Assembly: GCF_900176885.1 (NCBI RefSeq)
Contig: NZ_LT839648.1
Span: 736,258-800,257 of the forward strand
Direction of reading: 5' to 3'
Origin: Oceanobacillus senegalensis
Lineage (GTDB): Bacteria > Bacillota > Bacilli > Bacillales > Amphibacillaceae
DNA: 64,000 nucleotides
The notes under the pieces: model-generated
What the model saw: only the letters and a program-made list of their open reading frames with translations
The model's database searches: none
What the model was told of the DNA's origin: nothing
Part shown: piece after piece, positions 55,721 to 64,000 of the stretch
Layout of the letters: each line of letters starts with the position of its first letter
Numbering within the stretch: the stretch's first letter is position 1
Made by a program: the position numbers and the translations under genes

Positions 55721-57142
55721 CTAATCAATGGTTTTGCAACGGACATAACCACGGAACCTTTTCTCGAGGATCCTTCCTAACTGAAATATCGCATCCTCAT
55801 TTCCTATAGAACACATCACTTGAATACCTATAGGCATATTATTGTAATCCGTACCAATAGGTATGGATAGGGAAGGCAACCCCCAAACATTTGCATAGGC
55901 TACATACGGCATAAATTTAAGGTAGGTTCTACGGATGGAAAATATTTCTTGATAAACACGACCATGTTTGGGGGCACTGCGATGGTATATTGGGAAGATG
56001 AGTAAACGATTTTGTAAATATTCGTTTAGTCTTTTATCTCCATCATTTAATTTTTCCTTTACACGAAGCAGTCGTGTTGCTGAAGGTTTAAATAATTTAG
56101 ACCCAATAATCCCCCAGGATAGATATGGATGAATGGATGTACGTTGTGTCAATTTTTCCCTTAAAAAGGCATAATAGACCCCTGAACGATCATTACTAAA
56201 TGCTTCCTTTTTTAATAGATTGCTTCCTTCACTAGAAAGGATATCTTGCCAGAGTCTAGCACTTTCATCAAAGAAAGGTGGTATACTACGTTTGACAAAG
56301 AAGAACTTTTCTAAGTAATCTTCCAACGAATCAAGGATATTCCTTATTTCCTTTGATAAAGGGTAATTTATATAATTTGGTAATATCTCTATTTTAAATT
56401 GCTGTAATGTACGTTTCGATAAAGTTTTACCTGATAAAATTTGATACAGTAATTTCATATCTCGAACAGATTTACCCATTGGTCCTGAAGTAAACATCCT
56501 CTTTTGAAGTGATGTTTGAGGTGATGGAAAATGACCATCATCAGAAACTTGGTTCATACCTGGCTTAAATCCAATAATGCCGTTAAAATGAGCAGGTATT
56601 CGAATAGAACCGCCAATATCTGAACCAATTCCAACAGCAGAGCCTCCAACAGCAATTAGTGCACCTTCACCACCACTAGAACCTCCTGCTGTTTTTGAAA
56701 TGTCCCACGGATTATTTGTACGACCATACAATTTATTTTCTGTTTCTTGGCTAAAACATAATGTTGGTGTATTAGTTTTCCCTATGATAATGGCTCCGGC
56801 TTTCTTTAACCTTTTAACAATAAATGAATCCTGACGTGATATTAAATCCTGCCTATGCTCAAGTCCTCCCGTTGTTTTCATCCCTTTTACATGAAACGCT
56901 TCCTTAATACTAATTGGAACCCCAACTAATGGTCCATTTTTCTCTCCTAGGTTTTTATCAACCTCATTTGATTCTAGTAATGCTTCTTTAAAGCGATTTT
57001 CAACTAAAGCGTTGATACTTGGATTTATACTCTTTATTCGTTCTATGTAGCTCTGAACGACTTCAGTACTTGTAATATTTCCCTTTTTAATTGCTTCAGC
57101 AGTCATTGTTGCATCCAAGTCAATAATTGCCGTTGTAATCAT
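55721..57142 (-). CDS. Amidase-signature family hydrolase
   Basis: A cytoplasmic Ser-cisSer-Lys amidase of about 473 residues. The lysine is in AIIGKTNTP (near residue 110), and GGSSGGEGALIA with GSDIGGSIRIPAHF (near 155-185) holds the two serines. It is not GatA, since it lacks gatC/gatB neighbours and its C-terminal half is that of stand-alone amidases, which are close to fatty-acid amide hydrolase-type enzymes. The start at 57142 fits GGGGAAA. It is an insertion relative to the B. subtilis yut order. The substrate is unknown. Confidence 0.85.
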   Translation of the reverse strand: MITTAIIDLDATMTAEAIKKGNITSTEVVQSYIERIKSINPSINALVENRFKEALLESNEVDKNLGEKNGPLVGVPISIKEAFHVKGMKTTGGLEHRQDLISRQDSFIVKRLKKAGAIIIGKTNTPTLCFSQETENKLYGRTNNPWDISKTAGGSSGGEGALIAVGGSAVGIGSDIGGSIRIPAHFNGIIGFKPGMNQVSDDGHFPSPQTSLQKRMFTSGPMGKSVRDMKLLYQILSGKTLSKRTLQQFKIEILPNYINYPLSKEIRNILDSLEDYLEKFFFVKRSIPPFFDESARLWQDILSSEGSNLLKKEAFSNDRSGVYYAFLREKLTQRTSIHPYLSWGIIGSKLFKPSATRLLRVKEKLNDGDKRLNEYLQNRLLIFPIYHRSAPKHGRVYQEIFSIRRTYLKFMPYVAYANVWGLPSLSIPIGTDYNNMPIGIQVMCSIGNEDAIFQLGRILEKRFRGYVRCKTID

Positions 57143-57251
57143 TCCTTTCCCCAAAAATCATAATTTTTATGGTTTCTTTATCTTATCCTTATTTTATACG
57201 TATTATGATATGATAAAATGATAGTAAATGAATTCTAATGGGGGTATAACG

Positions 57252-57689
57252 ATGTATTTTGTAGATAGAAGTAAAATAGAGGAAATTCTTATATATATGG
57301 AAACCATTTTAAGTGAAATGAAAGAGGGGCAGTTGGAAACTTTAACAGAAAAGTTAAGTCAAGAACGGATGACACATGTGCTTATTGAGTCTATTTTAGA
57401 TGTCGGCAACATGATGATTGATGGATTTATAATGCGTGATCCGGGAAGTTATGAGGATATTATAGATATTTTAATTGATGAAAAGGTATTGCATATGGAT
57501 GAAGAGAAAAATTATAAGGAATTTATTGGACTTCGTAAAATGTTAGTTAATGATTATCAAAATGTAAACCATTCCCATTTGCAGGTAGTTATTTCACGAA
57601 ATAAGCCAGTATTATCGTCATTTAGTACTAAAATTAGAACATACCTAACCAATGAACTAGGAGTTGCAAACGCCTTTTCAAATGAATAA
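57252..57689 (+). CDS. yutE: HepT-like DUF86 protein (YutE-like)
   Basis: A 145-residue helical protein of the DUF86/HepT-like family (VLIESILDVGNMMIDGFIMRD near residues 47-66, partly quoted: ESILDVGNMMIDGF). In toxin-antitoxin pairs HepT is an RNase toxin with RxxxxHxY; here the region reads LVNDYQNVNHSH, without the usual RNLLAHEY, and no MntA partner is near, so it is likely a housekeeping YutE. The ATG follows GGGGGT. Its stop overlaps the upstream ATG of the next frame. Confidence 0.8.
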   Translation: MYFVDRSKIEEILIYMETILSEMKEGQLETLTEKLSQERMTHVLIESILDVGNMMIDGFIMRDPGSYEDIIDILIDEKVLHMDEEKNYKEFIGLRKMLVNDYQNVNHSHLQVVISRNKPVLSSFSTKIRTYLTNELGVANAFSNE

Positions 57690-57703
57690 TGGAGGAGAGG
57701 TAC

Positions 57704-58345
57704 ATGAGCAAACAAACACCACCCAAACAAAAGCTTTTACAAATCTTAAAAAGAAATCGCCCTTTGAAAATAGGCGAGATTATGAAATATTTTTCTATTT
57801 CAGAAATTGCTGTACGTAAGCATATCCATGAATTAGAAAAACAAGGTTTAATAAACAAGGTTTCCCATAAACAACCAATTGGTCGTCCGTTTCTTACGTA
57901 CGAATTAACCAAAAAGGGACACGAGACCTTTCCAAACCAAAATGATCGATTACCTGCAGAGTTATTAAAGGATTTAGAGGAACTTCAGGGACCTGAAGCG
58001 GTATATGAATTATTGGAAAAACGTATGGAAAGAGAATTTGATTGCTACAAAAAGGCTATAAGCTCAAATGATAACCTAGAGAAACAAATAAATTATATCA
58101 CGCACTTGCAAAATGAAAATGGTTATATGGCTGAAATAGAAAAGACAGATGAAGGGGATTTTATCATAAAAAATTATAATTGTCCCATCTCTAGTATTGC
58201 ATCTACGTATCATCAAGTTTGTAAAAATGAGCATCGAATGTTAGAGAAGCTATTTTCTGAAAATGAAGTTACGGCGCAAGCCTTTATTACGAAGGGAGAT
58301 CATTTTTGTAAGTGGGTAGTTAAAAATCCAAATATTAATGATTGA
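57704..58345 (+). CDS. SufR-like helix-turn-helix regulator
   Basis: 213 residues. An N-terminal winged helix (about 8-65; EIMKYFSISEIAVRKHIHEL) is of the DeoR/ArsR-like kind used by SufR. The C-terminal half has cysteines at 160, 173 and 202. SufR binds a cluster through CX12CX13CX14C; here the spacing is C-X12-C, then Asn at the third place (187), then the fourth Cys at the expected position. It may be an iron- or redox-responsive regulator with a three-Cys site. The ATG at 57704 follows GGAGGAG. It lies just after yutE and 14 bases before yutF. Confidence 0.75.
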   Translation: MSKQTPPKQKLLQILKRNRPLKIGEIMKYFSISEIAVRKHIHELEKQGLINKVSHKQPIGRPFLTYELTKKGHETFPNQNDRLPAELLKDLEELQGPEAVYELLEKRMEREFDCYKKAISSNDNLEKQINYITHLQNENGYMAEIEKTDEGDFIIKNYNCPISSIASTYHQVCKNEHRMLEKLFSENEVTAQAFITKGDHFCKWVVKNPNIND

Positions 58346-58359
58346 AATGAGGAAATAAT

Positions 58360-59133
58360 TTGAAGCAATATAAAGGTTATTTAATTGATTTAGATGGAAC
58401 CATGTATTTGGGAGAAGAGCCTATTGACGCTGCTAGTGAATTTATAGAAACGTTGTCTAAGAAAAATATTCCGTTTCTTTTTGTAACAAATAATTCAACC
58501 AAAACTGCAGCAGATGTTTCTGATAAGTTAAATAAAATGGGAATTAAATCCAAGCCGAGCCAGGTTGTGACGACTAGTCTAGCTACAGCTAACTATATAA
58601 AATCTCAAAAATCTGATGCAAGCTGTTACGTAATTGGGGAGCAAGGAATTATAGATGCATTAGAAGAAAGAGGTCTTACCGTCGTTGATGAAGAACAGGC
58701 TGATTATGTTATTGTAGGGTTAGACCGGCAAGTTAATTATGAAAAGCTTGCAAAGGCATGTTTGGCAGTTAGGAATGGCGCTACCTTTATTTCAACGAAT
58801 GGTGACGTCGCCCTACCCACAGAACGGGGGTTGTTACCAGGGAATGGCTCCATTACTTCTGTCATTACAGTAAGTACTGGCGTAACTCCTATATTTATTG
58901 GAAAACCAGAAGCGATTATTATGGAAGAAGCGCTTAACACGATTGGTTTAGACAGGGACGAAGTATTAATGGTTGGAGATAATTATAATACGGATATTAT
59001 GGCCGGTATTAATGCGAGAATGGATACATTAATGGTATTTACTGGGGTAACTGCATTTTCTGATTTTCCTCATCTTGAAGTTAAACCAACTTATCATGTG
59101 AGTAGTCTATATGAATGGATAGAAAAAATATAA
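58360..59133 (+). CDS. yutF: HAD-superfamily phosphatase (NagD/YutF-like)
   Basis: A 257-residue HAD hydrolase of the NagD/araL type. It has DLDGTMYLG (catalytic aspartates, near residue 9), FVTNNSTKT (near 43), the capping domain in the middle, and VGDNYNTDIMAGINA (near 206). It dephosphorylates small phosphates in vitro in its family; the in vivo substrate is unknown. It starts with TTG behind GAGG. It is separated from convergent yutG by a shared terminator. Confidence 0.92.
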   Translation: MKQYKGYLIDLDGTMYLGEEPIDAASEFIETLSKKNIPFLFVTNNSTKTAADVSDKLNKMGIKSKPSQVVTTSLATANYIKSQKSDASCYVIGEQGIIDALEERGLTVVDEEQADYVIVGLDRQVNYEKLAKACLAVRNGATFISTNGDVALPTERGLLPGNGSITSVITVSTGVTPIFIGKPEAIIMEEALNTIGLDRDEVLMVGDNYNTDIMAGINARMDTLMVFTGVTAFSDFPHLEVKPTYHVSSLYEWIEKI

Positions 59134-59139
59134 AAATGA

Positions 59140-59166
59140 GCGGAAGAGCAGTATGCTCTTCCGCTT
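59140..59166. terminator. Bidirectional terminator between yutF and yutG
   Basis: GCGGAAGAGCA / TGCTCTTCCGC with a 3-nt loop between two convergent stops. Confidence 0.85.
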
Positions 59167-59167
59167 C

Positions 59168-59668
59168 TTAGTCGTCTTGATCTACTTGTTCGTAGGTGTG
59201 GGCTAATCGACTAGAGGCTGCTGCTGAGATTGCACCAACAATATCATCAAGAAATGTGTGAACCTCTCCAGAACTTTTATCATTCAGTTTCTTCAAAATT
59301 CCTGGTTTTTGTTTATCAATGTAACCATAATTTGTAAAGCCGATGGAACCATAAACATTAATGATTGAAAATGCTATAATTTCGTCAACCCCATATAACC
59401 CCTCATCCTTTTCAATGATTTCTTGTAAAGGATCATCTAGTTGTTTCTTTTCTGCTAATATATCTAGCTGAATTCCAGTAATGATGGCATTTTGTACCTC
59501 ACGTTTCGTGAGTACTTTATTTACATTTTCCTTACATAAATCCATTGTTAAGTCATCATGGTATGCGGATTGCAGATAATAAACTAATTCTGCAATATTT
59601 TCAATCGTAACACCGCGTTCGGAAAGCAATTCTCTTGCCTTTTTTTCCAATTCACTTGTTTTAGCCAA
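59168..59668 (-). CDS. yutG: Phosphatidylglycerophosphatase A-like protein (YutG-like)
   Basis: 166 residues of the PgpA/YutG family: VDEIIAFSIINVYGSIGFTNYGYIDK near residues 93-118 (core VDEIIAFSI) and HTFLDDIVGAISAA near 140. Unlike E. coli PgpA it lacks obvious membrane segments. In Firmicutes the family is a candidate for low-specificity phosphatase in lipid metabolism. AAAGGTGA lies 5-6 bases before TTG 59668, the likely start. Confidence 0.82.
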   Translation of the reverse strand: MAKTSELEKKARELLSERGVTIENIAELVYYLQSAYHDDLTMDLCKENVNKVLTKREVQNAIITGIQLDILAEKKQLDDPLQEIIEKDEGLYGVDEIIAFSIINVYGSIGFTNYGYIDKQKPGILKKLNDKSSGEVHTFLDDIVGAISAAASSRLAHTYEQVDQDD

Positions 59669-59788
59669 TAAAATCACCTTTTCCTTTTTAAAAGTTAAGT
59701 TATGCCTTGATCATACATATGATGTTATTAGAAGTTAAGTAAGTCTCCTTTTGTCTAATACTTGTCACAATGGAAAGGAGTTATGTCT

Positions 59789-60763
59789 TTGCCTTTAAGT
59801 GGATTTCTTTCTACGTATTATGGTATCCAAGTTGAAGAAAAATTATGGTTCGATAGTAAAGAAGCGTACAGAGATGGTAATTATTTCTATTTTATCACTT
59901 CTATTGACAACAGGGAAATAATTTTTATGGAACAGGCAAGTTTATCTTATTATTTGATGGATTATGAGGTGAAACATGTTACACTTCCAATTCCAAACCT
60001 TCAAGGGGAATGGATTACCCCATTTCACGATAAAAATTATTTAGTAATGAGGGTAAGTGAATTAAATCATGATCGCTATACATCAGATGGTATAGCACTA
60101 GCAAATTTTCATCACATCGGCTCAAACTATCAATATCAACCAAAGGAGATTTCAAGCTATGGTGCTTGGAAGACATTATGGATTAATAAGTTGACCATTT
60201 TTGAAACAAAGATTAAAGATGAGGCAAAAAATAACCCATGTGATTATTATAAACTTCTAATGGACTTATTGCCTTATTTAGTAGGCATAAGTGAAAATGC
60301 TATCCAATACATTCGTGAAACGGAAACAGAGAATAGGTTTCATGAGGTTGATCAAGGGTCTATTACATTTAATCGTTATAAAAATCAATTAATTCAACCT
60401 ATTTTATGGTCTGAGGATCTCGTGTATGATCACCCTACAAGAGATATTGCCGAGTATATCCGTAGTTTCATGTTGGTAGAAGATGATGGGAATGATATAT
60501 CTACATTTTTGCAAGATTACCAATACATTCGTCCTTTATCGATTTTTAGTTTGCGATTAATATATGCACGTTTACTTTTCCCGATACACTGGTTTGATTT
60601 AATTAACCGTGGATTTATGGAAGAAAATTTGGATCAATTATATCTTGATTTGAGGGAATTAGCTGATAAGCAAGTAACATATGAAAGAGCACTTAAGGAA
60701 TTTTTTGAAATAAATGGGGTAAGAACTGAAGATTTAGATATTCCTGTGATAAACTGGCTATGA
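59789..60763 (+). CDS. yutH: YutH-like spore coat-associated protein (kinase-like fold)
   Basis: About 324 residues with a pattern of the CotS/YutH group, which has an aminoglycoside-phosphotransferase-like fold. It has LANFHHIGSNYQYQP near residue 105, DLVYDHPTRDIAEYIRSF near 221 and LRLIYARLLFPIHWFD near 255. YutH is a spore coat-associated protein in B. subtilis. The usual HGD catalytic motif is not visible. AAGGAG is 2 bases before ATG 59783 and 8 before TTG 59789, so I chose the latter. It is divergent from yutG. Confidence 0.75.
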   Translation: MPLSGFLSTYYGIQVEEKLWFDSKEAYRDGNYFYFITSIDNREIIFMEQASLSYYLMDYEVKHVTLPIPNLQGEWITPFHDKNYLVMRVSELNHDRYTSDGIALANFHHIGSNYQYQPKEISSYGAWKTLWINKLTIFETKIKDEAKNNPCDYYKLLMDLLPYLVGISENAIQYIRETETENRFHEVDQGSITFNRYKNQLIQPILWSEDLVYDHPTRDIAEYIRSFMLVEDDGNDISTFLQDYQYIRPLSIFSLRLIYARLLFPIHWFDLINRGFMEENLDQLYLDLRELADKQVTYERALKEFFEINGVRTEDLDIPVINWL

Positions 60764-60812
60764 TATGTAGTTCAAATAATAAGTGATATGCACAGGAAAG
60801 AGGGAAGAGTAT

Positions 60813-61775
60813 ATGAGAAAACCACTAATTTATATTTCTAGAAAGATTCCATCAGATGTATTGGAGCCTTATCAGAACCAATTTCAATTTCGTATGTGGC
60901 AAAAGGAAGATCCGGTTCCAAGATCAACCTTACTTCAAGAAATAGAAGAAGCGGAAGGACTCTTTTGTACACTAACTGAAAAGATAGACCGTGAATTACT
61001 TCAGAAAGCAACAAACTTAAAAGTTGTTGCAAATATGGCAGTTGGATTTGACAATATTAATGTAGAGTTAGCAAAGGAACATGGGGTAATAGTAACCAAT
61101 ACTCCAGATGTCTTAACAGAAACGACTGCAGATTTAGGATTTGCTTTATTAATGGCTACTGCGAGACGAGTAGTAGAGGCGAACAACTTCATAAAAAATA
61201 ATCGATGGGATAATTGGGCACCGTTTTTACTTGCTGGTTCTGACATTCATCATAAAACAATCGGAATTGTTGGAATGGGAAGAATTGGTGAAGCAGTAGC
61301 CAAACGGGCGAAAGGCTTTGATATGCCTATTTTATATCATAATCGTACACGTAAATTAGAAGCGGAGAAGAAACTAGGGGCTACCTATGTGAGCTTTGAT
61401 GATTTATTAGAAAAGTCCGATTTTGTTGTGTCTGTAGTTCCATTAACAGAGGAAACGAACCAATTATTTAATGAAGCTGCATTTCAAAAAATGAAGGATT
61501 CTGCTATCTTTGTTAATATCTCTAGAGGGAGAACCGTTGATGAGGAAGCTTTAATTCATGCACTGGAAACGAAACAACTTAAAGCGGCTGGATTAGATGT
61601 GTTTGTTAACGAACCAATTAAAGGCGAGCACCCATTGATGAAGTTAGATAACGTAGTATGTCTTCCGCATATTGGTTCGGCAAGTATGGAGACGCGTACA
61701 AAAATGATAGAATTATGCTTAGAAAACATTTCAGGCGTCTTACTAGGTACAGGACCAAAAACACCGATAAATTAA
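60813..61775 (+). CDS. NAD(P)-dependent 2-hydroxyacid dehydrogenase (glyoxylate/hydroxypyruvate reductase-like)
   Basis: 320 residues of the D-isomer-specific 2-hydroxyacid dehydrogenase family: GIVGMGRIGEAVAKRAKGF near residue 150, catalytic arginine in VNISRGRTVDEE (near 231), glutamate in NEPIKGEHPL, and histidine in LPHIGSAS (near 282). The AVGFDNINVE and NTPDVLTE parts match the GyaR/GhrB group. Glyoxylate reduction would pair with isocitrate lyase, but no such link is shown. The ATG at 60813 follows AGAGGG. Confidence 0.88.
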   Translation: MRKPLIYISRKIPSDVLEPYQNQFQFRMWQKEDPVPRSTLLQEIEEAEGLFCTLTEKIDRELLQKATNLKVVANMAVGFDNINVELAKEHGVIVTNTPDVLTETTADLGFALLMATARRVVEANNFIKNNRWDNWAPFLLAGSDIHHKTIGIVGMGRIGEAVAKRAKGFDMPILYHNRTRKLEAEKKLGATYVSFDDLLEKSDFVVSVVPLTEETNQLFNEAAFQKMKDSAIFVNISRGRTVDEEALIHALETKQLKAAGLDVFVNEPIKGEHPLMKLDNVVCLPHIGSASMETRTKMIELCLENISGVLLGTGPKTPIN

Positions 61776-61804
61776 AATAGATGGTGCTGATTTTGATAGG
61801 TAAA

Positions 61805-61843
61805 ATAAAAAAAGGCAGGTACGACTGATTCTCGTAACCTGTC
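61805..61843 (-). terminator. Terminator of the NifU-like gene
   Basis: On the minus strand GACAGGTTACGA / TCGTACCTGCC (imperfect) is followed by a T run. Confidence 0.75.
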
Positions 61844-61857
61844 TTCTTCTAAATGTG

Positions 61858-62088
61858 TTAAAATACTTGTTCTATTTCTTTTACACCGGGAACTTCAGAA
61901 GTCAATGCTCGTTCGATTCCGGCTTTTAAGGTGATGGTAGAACTTGGACAATTTCCGCAAGCTCCCATTAGTCGAAGAAGAACAATACCATCTTCATCAA
62001 CATCAACTAATTCTACATCTCCGCCGTCACGCAATAGGAATGGACGCAATTTGTTTAATACCTCTTGTACTTGTTCATACATATCCAT
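61858..62088 (-). CDS. yutI: NifU C-terminal-type Fe-S carrier (YutI-like)
   Basis: A 76-residue protein with [16 protein letters not shown] near residue 16 and the CxxC pair in [14 protein letters not shown] (near 38), the minimal NifU C-terminal domain that holds a 4Fe-4S cluster for transfer. B. subtilis YutI is longer (111); this one lacks the N-terminal extension. Both ATG 62088 and ATG 62082 lie after AAAGGAG; the second has better spacing. It is convergent with the dehydrogenase and divergent from yuzD. Confidence 0.92.
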   Translation of the reverse strand: MDMYEQVQEVLNKLRPFLLRDGGDVELVDVDEDGIVLLRLMGACGNCPSSTITLKAGIERALTSEVPGVKEIEQVF

Positions 62089-62241
62089 CTTCTCCTTTCC
62101 CTAATTTTATTATAAGATGTGTAAAGTGAAAAATCCATTGTATTTTAGCGATTTATCTTCTAAATAATTAGTTACTTTTATTTTATCTTTATATTAACAT
62201 TTTGTAAAATAAAAGAAACTGAAAATGGGAGGATTCTAATT

Positions 62242-62571
62242 TTGAATGAAAAGAAAATAACAATTACAGTGTATGGGGCTGAACAAATTTGTGCAAGTTG
62301 TGTTGGAGCACCGGGTTCTGTAGATACGTATGAATGGATTCAGGCTGCGATTAGTAGAAAGTATGGACAAAAACCATATATAAATTATAAATATGTAGAT
62401 ATTAATCAGCCTCCGAATGAGAAAAAGCATCAGGAATTTATAAAACGCATTGTAGATGAGGATTTGTTTTGGCCGATTATCCTGATTAATGACGAAATCA
62501 TTGCAGAAGGTATCCCACGTTTGAAATCAGTTTACAAAGCTTTGGAAAAACATGGGGTTGAACCATCATAG
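62242..62571 (+). CDS. yuzD: YuzD-family protein (DUF1462)
   Basis: A 109-residue protein of thioredoxin-like shape with the pair CASC in GAEQICASCVGAPGS (near residue 13) and INDEIIAEGIPRLK near 83. It lies divergent from the NifU-like gene and just upstream of an IscA-type gene, a neighbourhood that suggests a role in iron-sulfur or redox chemistry; no activity is known. The start is TTG-proximal behind GGGAGGA (frame ATG at 62242). Confidence 0.87.
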   Translation: MNEKKITITVYGAEQICASCVGAPGSVDTYEWIQAAISRKYGQKPYINYKYVDINQPPNEKKHQEFIKRIVDEDLFWPIILINDEIIAEGIPRLKSVYKALEKHGVEPS

Positions 62572-62684
62572 AGAAGTGGAAAATTTATAATAAACTAAGT
62601 ATCTATAAAGTAAATTAGTTGAAGTTAAAGGGGTTAGTTTGTATACTTAATAGTAATAATGTGAATAGGGGAGGGTCCGTGATA

Positions 62685-63041
62685 ATGATTATTAACTTAA
62701 CTGACCAAGCAAGTGATCGCATTAAAGAAATGATGAAGGAAGAAAGTGAGAACGTACGTCTTCGTTTCGGTGTTAAGGGTGGTGGATGTAGCGGATTATC
62801 TTATTCCATTGGCTTCGATTATGAAGTAAATGAAGAGTTAGACTTAAAAGAGGAAATTAACGGAATTCCTGTCACTGTTAACTCACAGGATGTAGCGATC
62901 ATAGAAGGAACAACCATTGATTACAAGGAAAATATGATGGGTGGAGGATTTACGATTGATAATCCGAAAGCGGTATATTCTTGTGGTTGTGGATCATCCT
63001 TCCGTACAAAAGATGTTGTAGGAACACCTGGCGATTGTTAA
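62685..63041 (+). CDS. yutM: IscA/SufA-type iron-sulfur carrier (YutM-like)
   Basis: An A-type carrier of 118 residues with the three conserved cysteines in GGGCSGLSY (near residue 37) and CGCGSSF (near 103). It delivers clusters from the Suf scaffold to target proteins. The start is taken as ATG 62685, about 9 bases after GGAGGG; codons to 62619 are unlikely to be translated. It ends at a strong terminator. Confidence 0.94.
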   Translation: MIINLTDQASDRIKEMMKEESENVRLRFGVKGGGCSGLSYSIGFDYEVNEELDLKEEINGIPVTVNSQDVAIIEGTTIDYKENMMGGGFTIDNPKAVYSCGCGSSFRTKDVVGTPGDC

Positions 63042-63044
63042 GAT

Positions 63045-63084
63045 AAACTAGAATGCTCTACATAGAGTGTTCTAGTTTTTTTAG
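63045..63084 (+). terminator. Terminator after the IscA-type gene
   Basis: The 15-bp stem AAACTAGAATGCTCT / AGAGTGTTCTAGTTT (one wobble) is followed by TTTTT. Confidence 0.88.
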
Positions 63085-63172
63085 TTAGAACAAATGGTTA
63101 TGAAATCCTCCTTATCATATAATGAATAAGTTATAATGAAGGAAAATGAAACAAGATGGAGGAGTAATTATA

Positions 63173-63871
63173 TTGAGTGATGCTTGTAATCATGGACCGA
63201 GTATGAATCAACTATGTGTTTCAAAAGTACCCTTTTTTAATCACTTAACATACGACGAGATGCTAAAAATTGCTGAGATGAGCCGTCACTTGAATTTTAA
63301 GAAAGGGGAAATTATATACCATGATGGGGACCCATTAGAATCACTTTATATCGTACATAAAGGAACAGTGAAAATATATCAGCTGTTTGAGTCTGGTAAA
63401 GAACAGCTTTTACGTGTATTAGAATCTGGTGAATTTATGGGTGAGCTTGCCTTATTCACGAATAAAACGTTGGACAGTTATGCAGAGACAATGGAGAAAA
63501 CCGAGATTTGTTCCATTCATCGTGATGATATGCAGGAACTGATGCATCAGCACCCAACAATTGCAGTGAAAATTCTGGAGCAATTTAGCAATCGTTTAGA
63601 TGAAACCGAGAAATTAGTAGGAAATTTAAGTGCCAAAGATGTTGAAACAAGGATAGCAGATTATTTAGTGGAGCTTGTAAATAAGGCGGGGTCAATTGAG
63701 ATTGAACTCCCGATGAGTAAGAAAGACCTTGCCTCGTATCTAGGAACAACCTCGGAGACAATTAGTAGGAGACTTTCCAATTTTCAAACCCACGGATGGA
63801 TAGAGCAAAAGGGTCAGCGTAAAATTCGTATTCTAGACCAAGATGTTCTAGAGGAACTCTCTCATGGATAA
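63173..63871 (+). CDS. Crp/Fnr-family transcription regulator with N-terminal cysteines
   Basis: 232 residues: a cyclic-nucleotide-binding-type beta barrel (about 18-130), a long dimer helix (NLSAKDVETRIADYL) and a C-terminal winged helix with MSKKDLASYLGTTSETISRRL as the DNA-reading part. Cysteines are at 5, 15 and 113. Lactobacillus FLP uses a Cys5-Cys102 disulfide as a redox switch, and FNR uses N-terminal cysteines plus one inside the barrel, so sensing of redox or oxygen is plausible. GGAGGAG lies 8 bases before TTG 63173, the likely start. Confidence 0.88.
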   Translation: MSDACNHGPSMNQLCVSKVPFFNHLTYDEMLKIAEMSRHLNFKKGEIIYHDGDPLESLYIVHKGTVKIYQLFESGKEQLLRVLESGEFMGELALFTNKTLDSYAETMEKTEICSIHRDDMQELMHQHPTIAVKILEQFSNRLDETEKLVGNLSAKDVETRIADYLVELVNKAGSIEIELPMSKKDLASYLGTTSETISRRLSNFQTHGWIEQKGQRKIRILDQDVLEELSHG

Positions 63872-63894
63872 TGTATATTATATATTTTCAACTG

Positions 63895-63936
63895 AAAAAA
63901 GGCTACCTTACATGAAAATGTATGATAGCCTTTTTT
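63895..63936. terminator. Terminator after the Crp/Fnr gene
   Basis: AAAAAAGGCTACCTTACAT / ATGTATGATAGCCTTTTTT, an imperfect long stem with flanking A and T runs, able to serve both strands. The last 64 bases of the window hold nothing I can support. Confidence 0.85.
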
Positions 63937-64000
63937 GACTAGAAATATTTTTATGATTGGAATATCTCCATATCAGATGAGTGCTTCGGTTGCACTCTTG

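Noticed and set aside
57252-57689. HepT toxin of a HepT-MntA toxin-antitoxin pair
   Set aside because: No nucleotidyltransferase partner is adjacent and the RNase motif typical of HepT is not seen; position fits housekeeping YutE.

Overview
The window looks like the chromosome of a low-GC, endospore-forming, salt-tolerant member of the Bacillaceae (Oceanobacillus/Virgibacillus-like). The reasons are the AT-rich sequence, strong AGGAGG ribosome sites with many TTG starts, Bacillus-type regulation (S-box and L-box riboswitches, and Zur, Fur and FadR operators), sporulation genes (YunB, LytH, YutC- and YutH-like), a BCCT osmolyte carrier, and gene order that follows the B. subtilis yus-suf and yun-yut regions. 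The genus is an inference.

Layout. 1-5.1 kb: end of malate synthase, isocitrate lyase, a secreted NlpC/P60 hydrolase, a BCCT carrier. 5.1-9.2 kb (minus): a YitT-type membrane protein and the zinc operon znuA-znuC-znuB-zur behind two Zur operators. 9.4-15.4 kb: fatty acid beta-oxidation genes fadN-fadA-fadE with an exact FadR operator; two repeat elements separate fadA from fadE. 15.5-20.2 kb: yusI, gcvH, yusF, yusE, then metNPQ under an S-box. 20.4-26.2 kb: the sufCDSUB iron-sulfur operon.

26.3-35.7 kb is the accessory part. It holds a cysteine-rich ORF, a decayed tyrosine recombinase, a rearranged repeat, and a Fur-controlled siderophore cluster of NIS (non-ribosomal-peptide-independent) type, resembling rhizobactin/schizokinen clusters: diaminobutyrate decarboxylase, two IucA/IucC synthetases, an acetyltransferase and an N-monooxygenase. 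The first gene, the diaminobutyrate aminotransferase, survives only as a 126-residue in-frame miniature, and a short membrane-protein tail between the monooxygenase and the last synthetase is probably a deleted exporter. If the cluster still works, diaminobutyrate must come from elsewhere; the ectoine enzyme EctB is a candidate source.

35.7-44.5 kb (minus): two related spore-surface-type proteins, flotillin FloT, and a yitJ-metE methionine operon under a second S-box. 44.9-48.6 kb: a TSUP permease and yunD-yunC-yunB. 48.6-52.5 kb: a lysine riboswitch controlling an NhaC-family carrier, then an NSS-family carrier with a 35-residue partner protein. 52.7-62.1 kb: the lytH/yut region (peptidase, sporulation lipoprotein, YutD, an amidase, YutE, a SufR-like regulator, YutF, YutG, YutH, a 2-hydroxyacid dehydrogenase, a NifU-type scaffold). 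62.2-63.9 kb: YuzD, an IscA-type carrier and a Crp/Fnr regulator.

A dispersed repeat family occurs at about 3.1, 13.4, 27.3, 39.9 and 47.2 kb, with a hairpin that shows compensatory changes between copies. The strongest leads are the miniaturised aminotransferase with the remodelled siderophore operon, the repeat family, and the SufR-like protein with an altered cysteine set. All family assignments were made by reading motifs; no database search was run.
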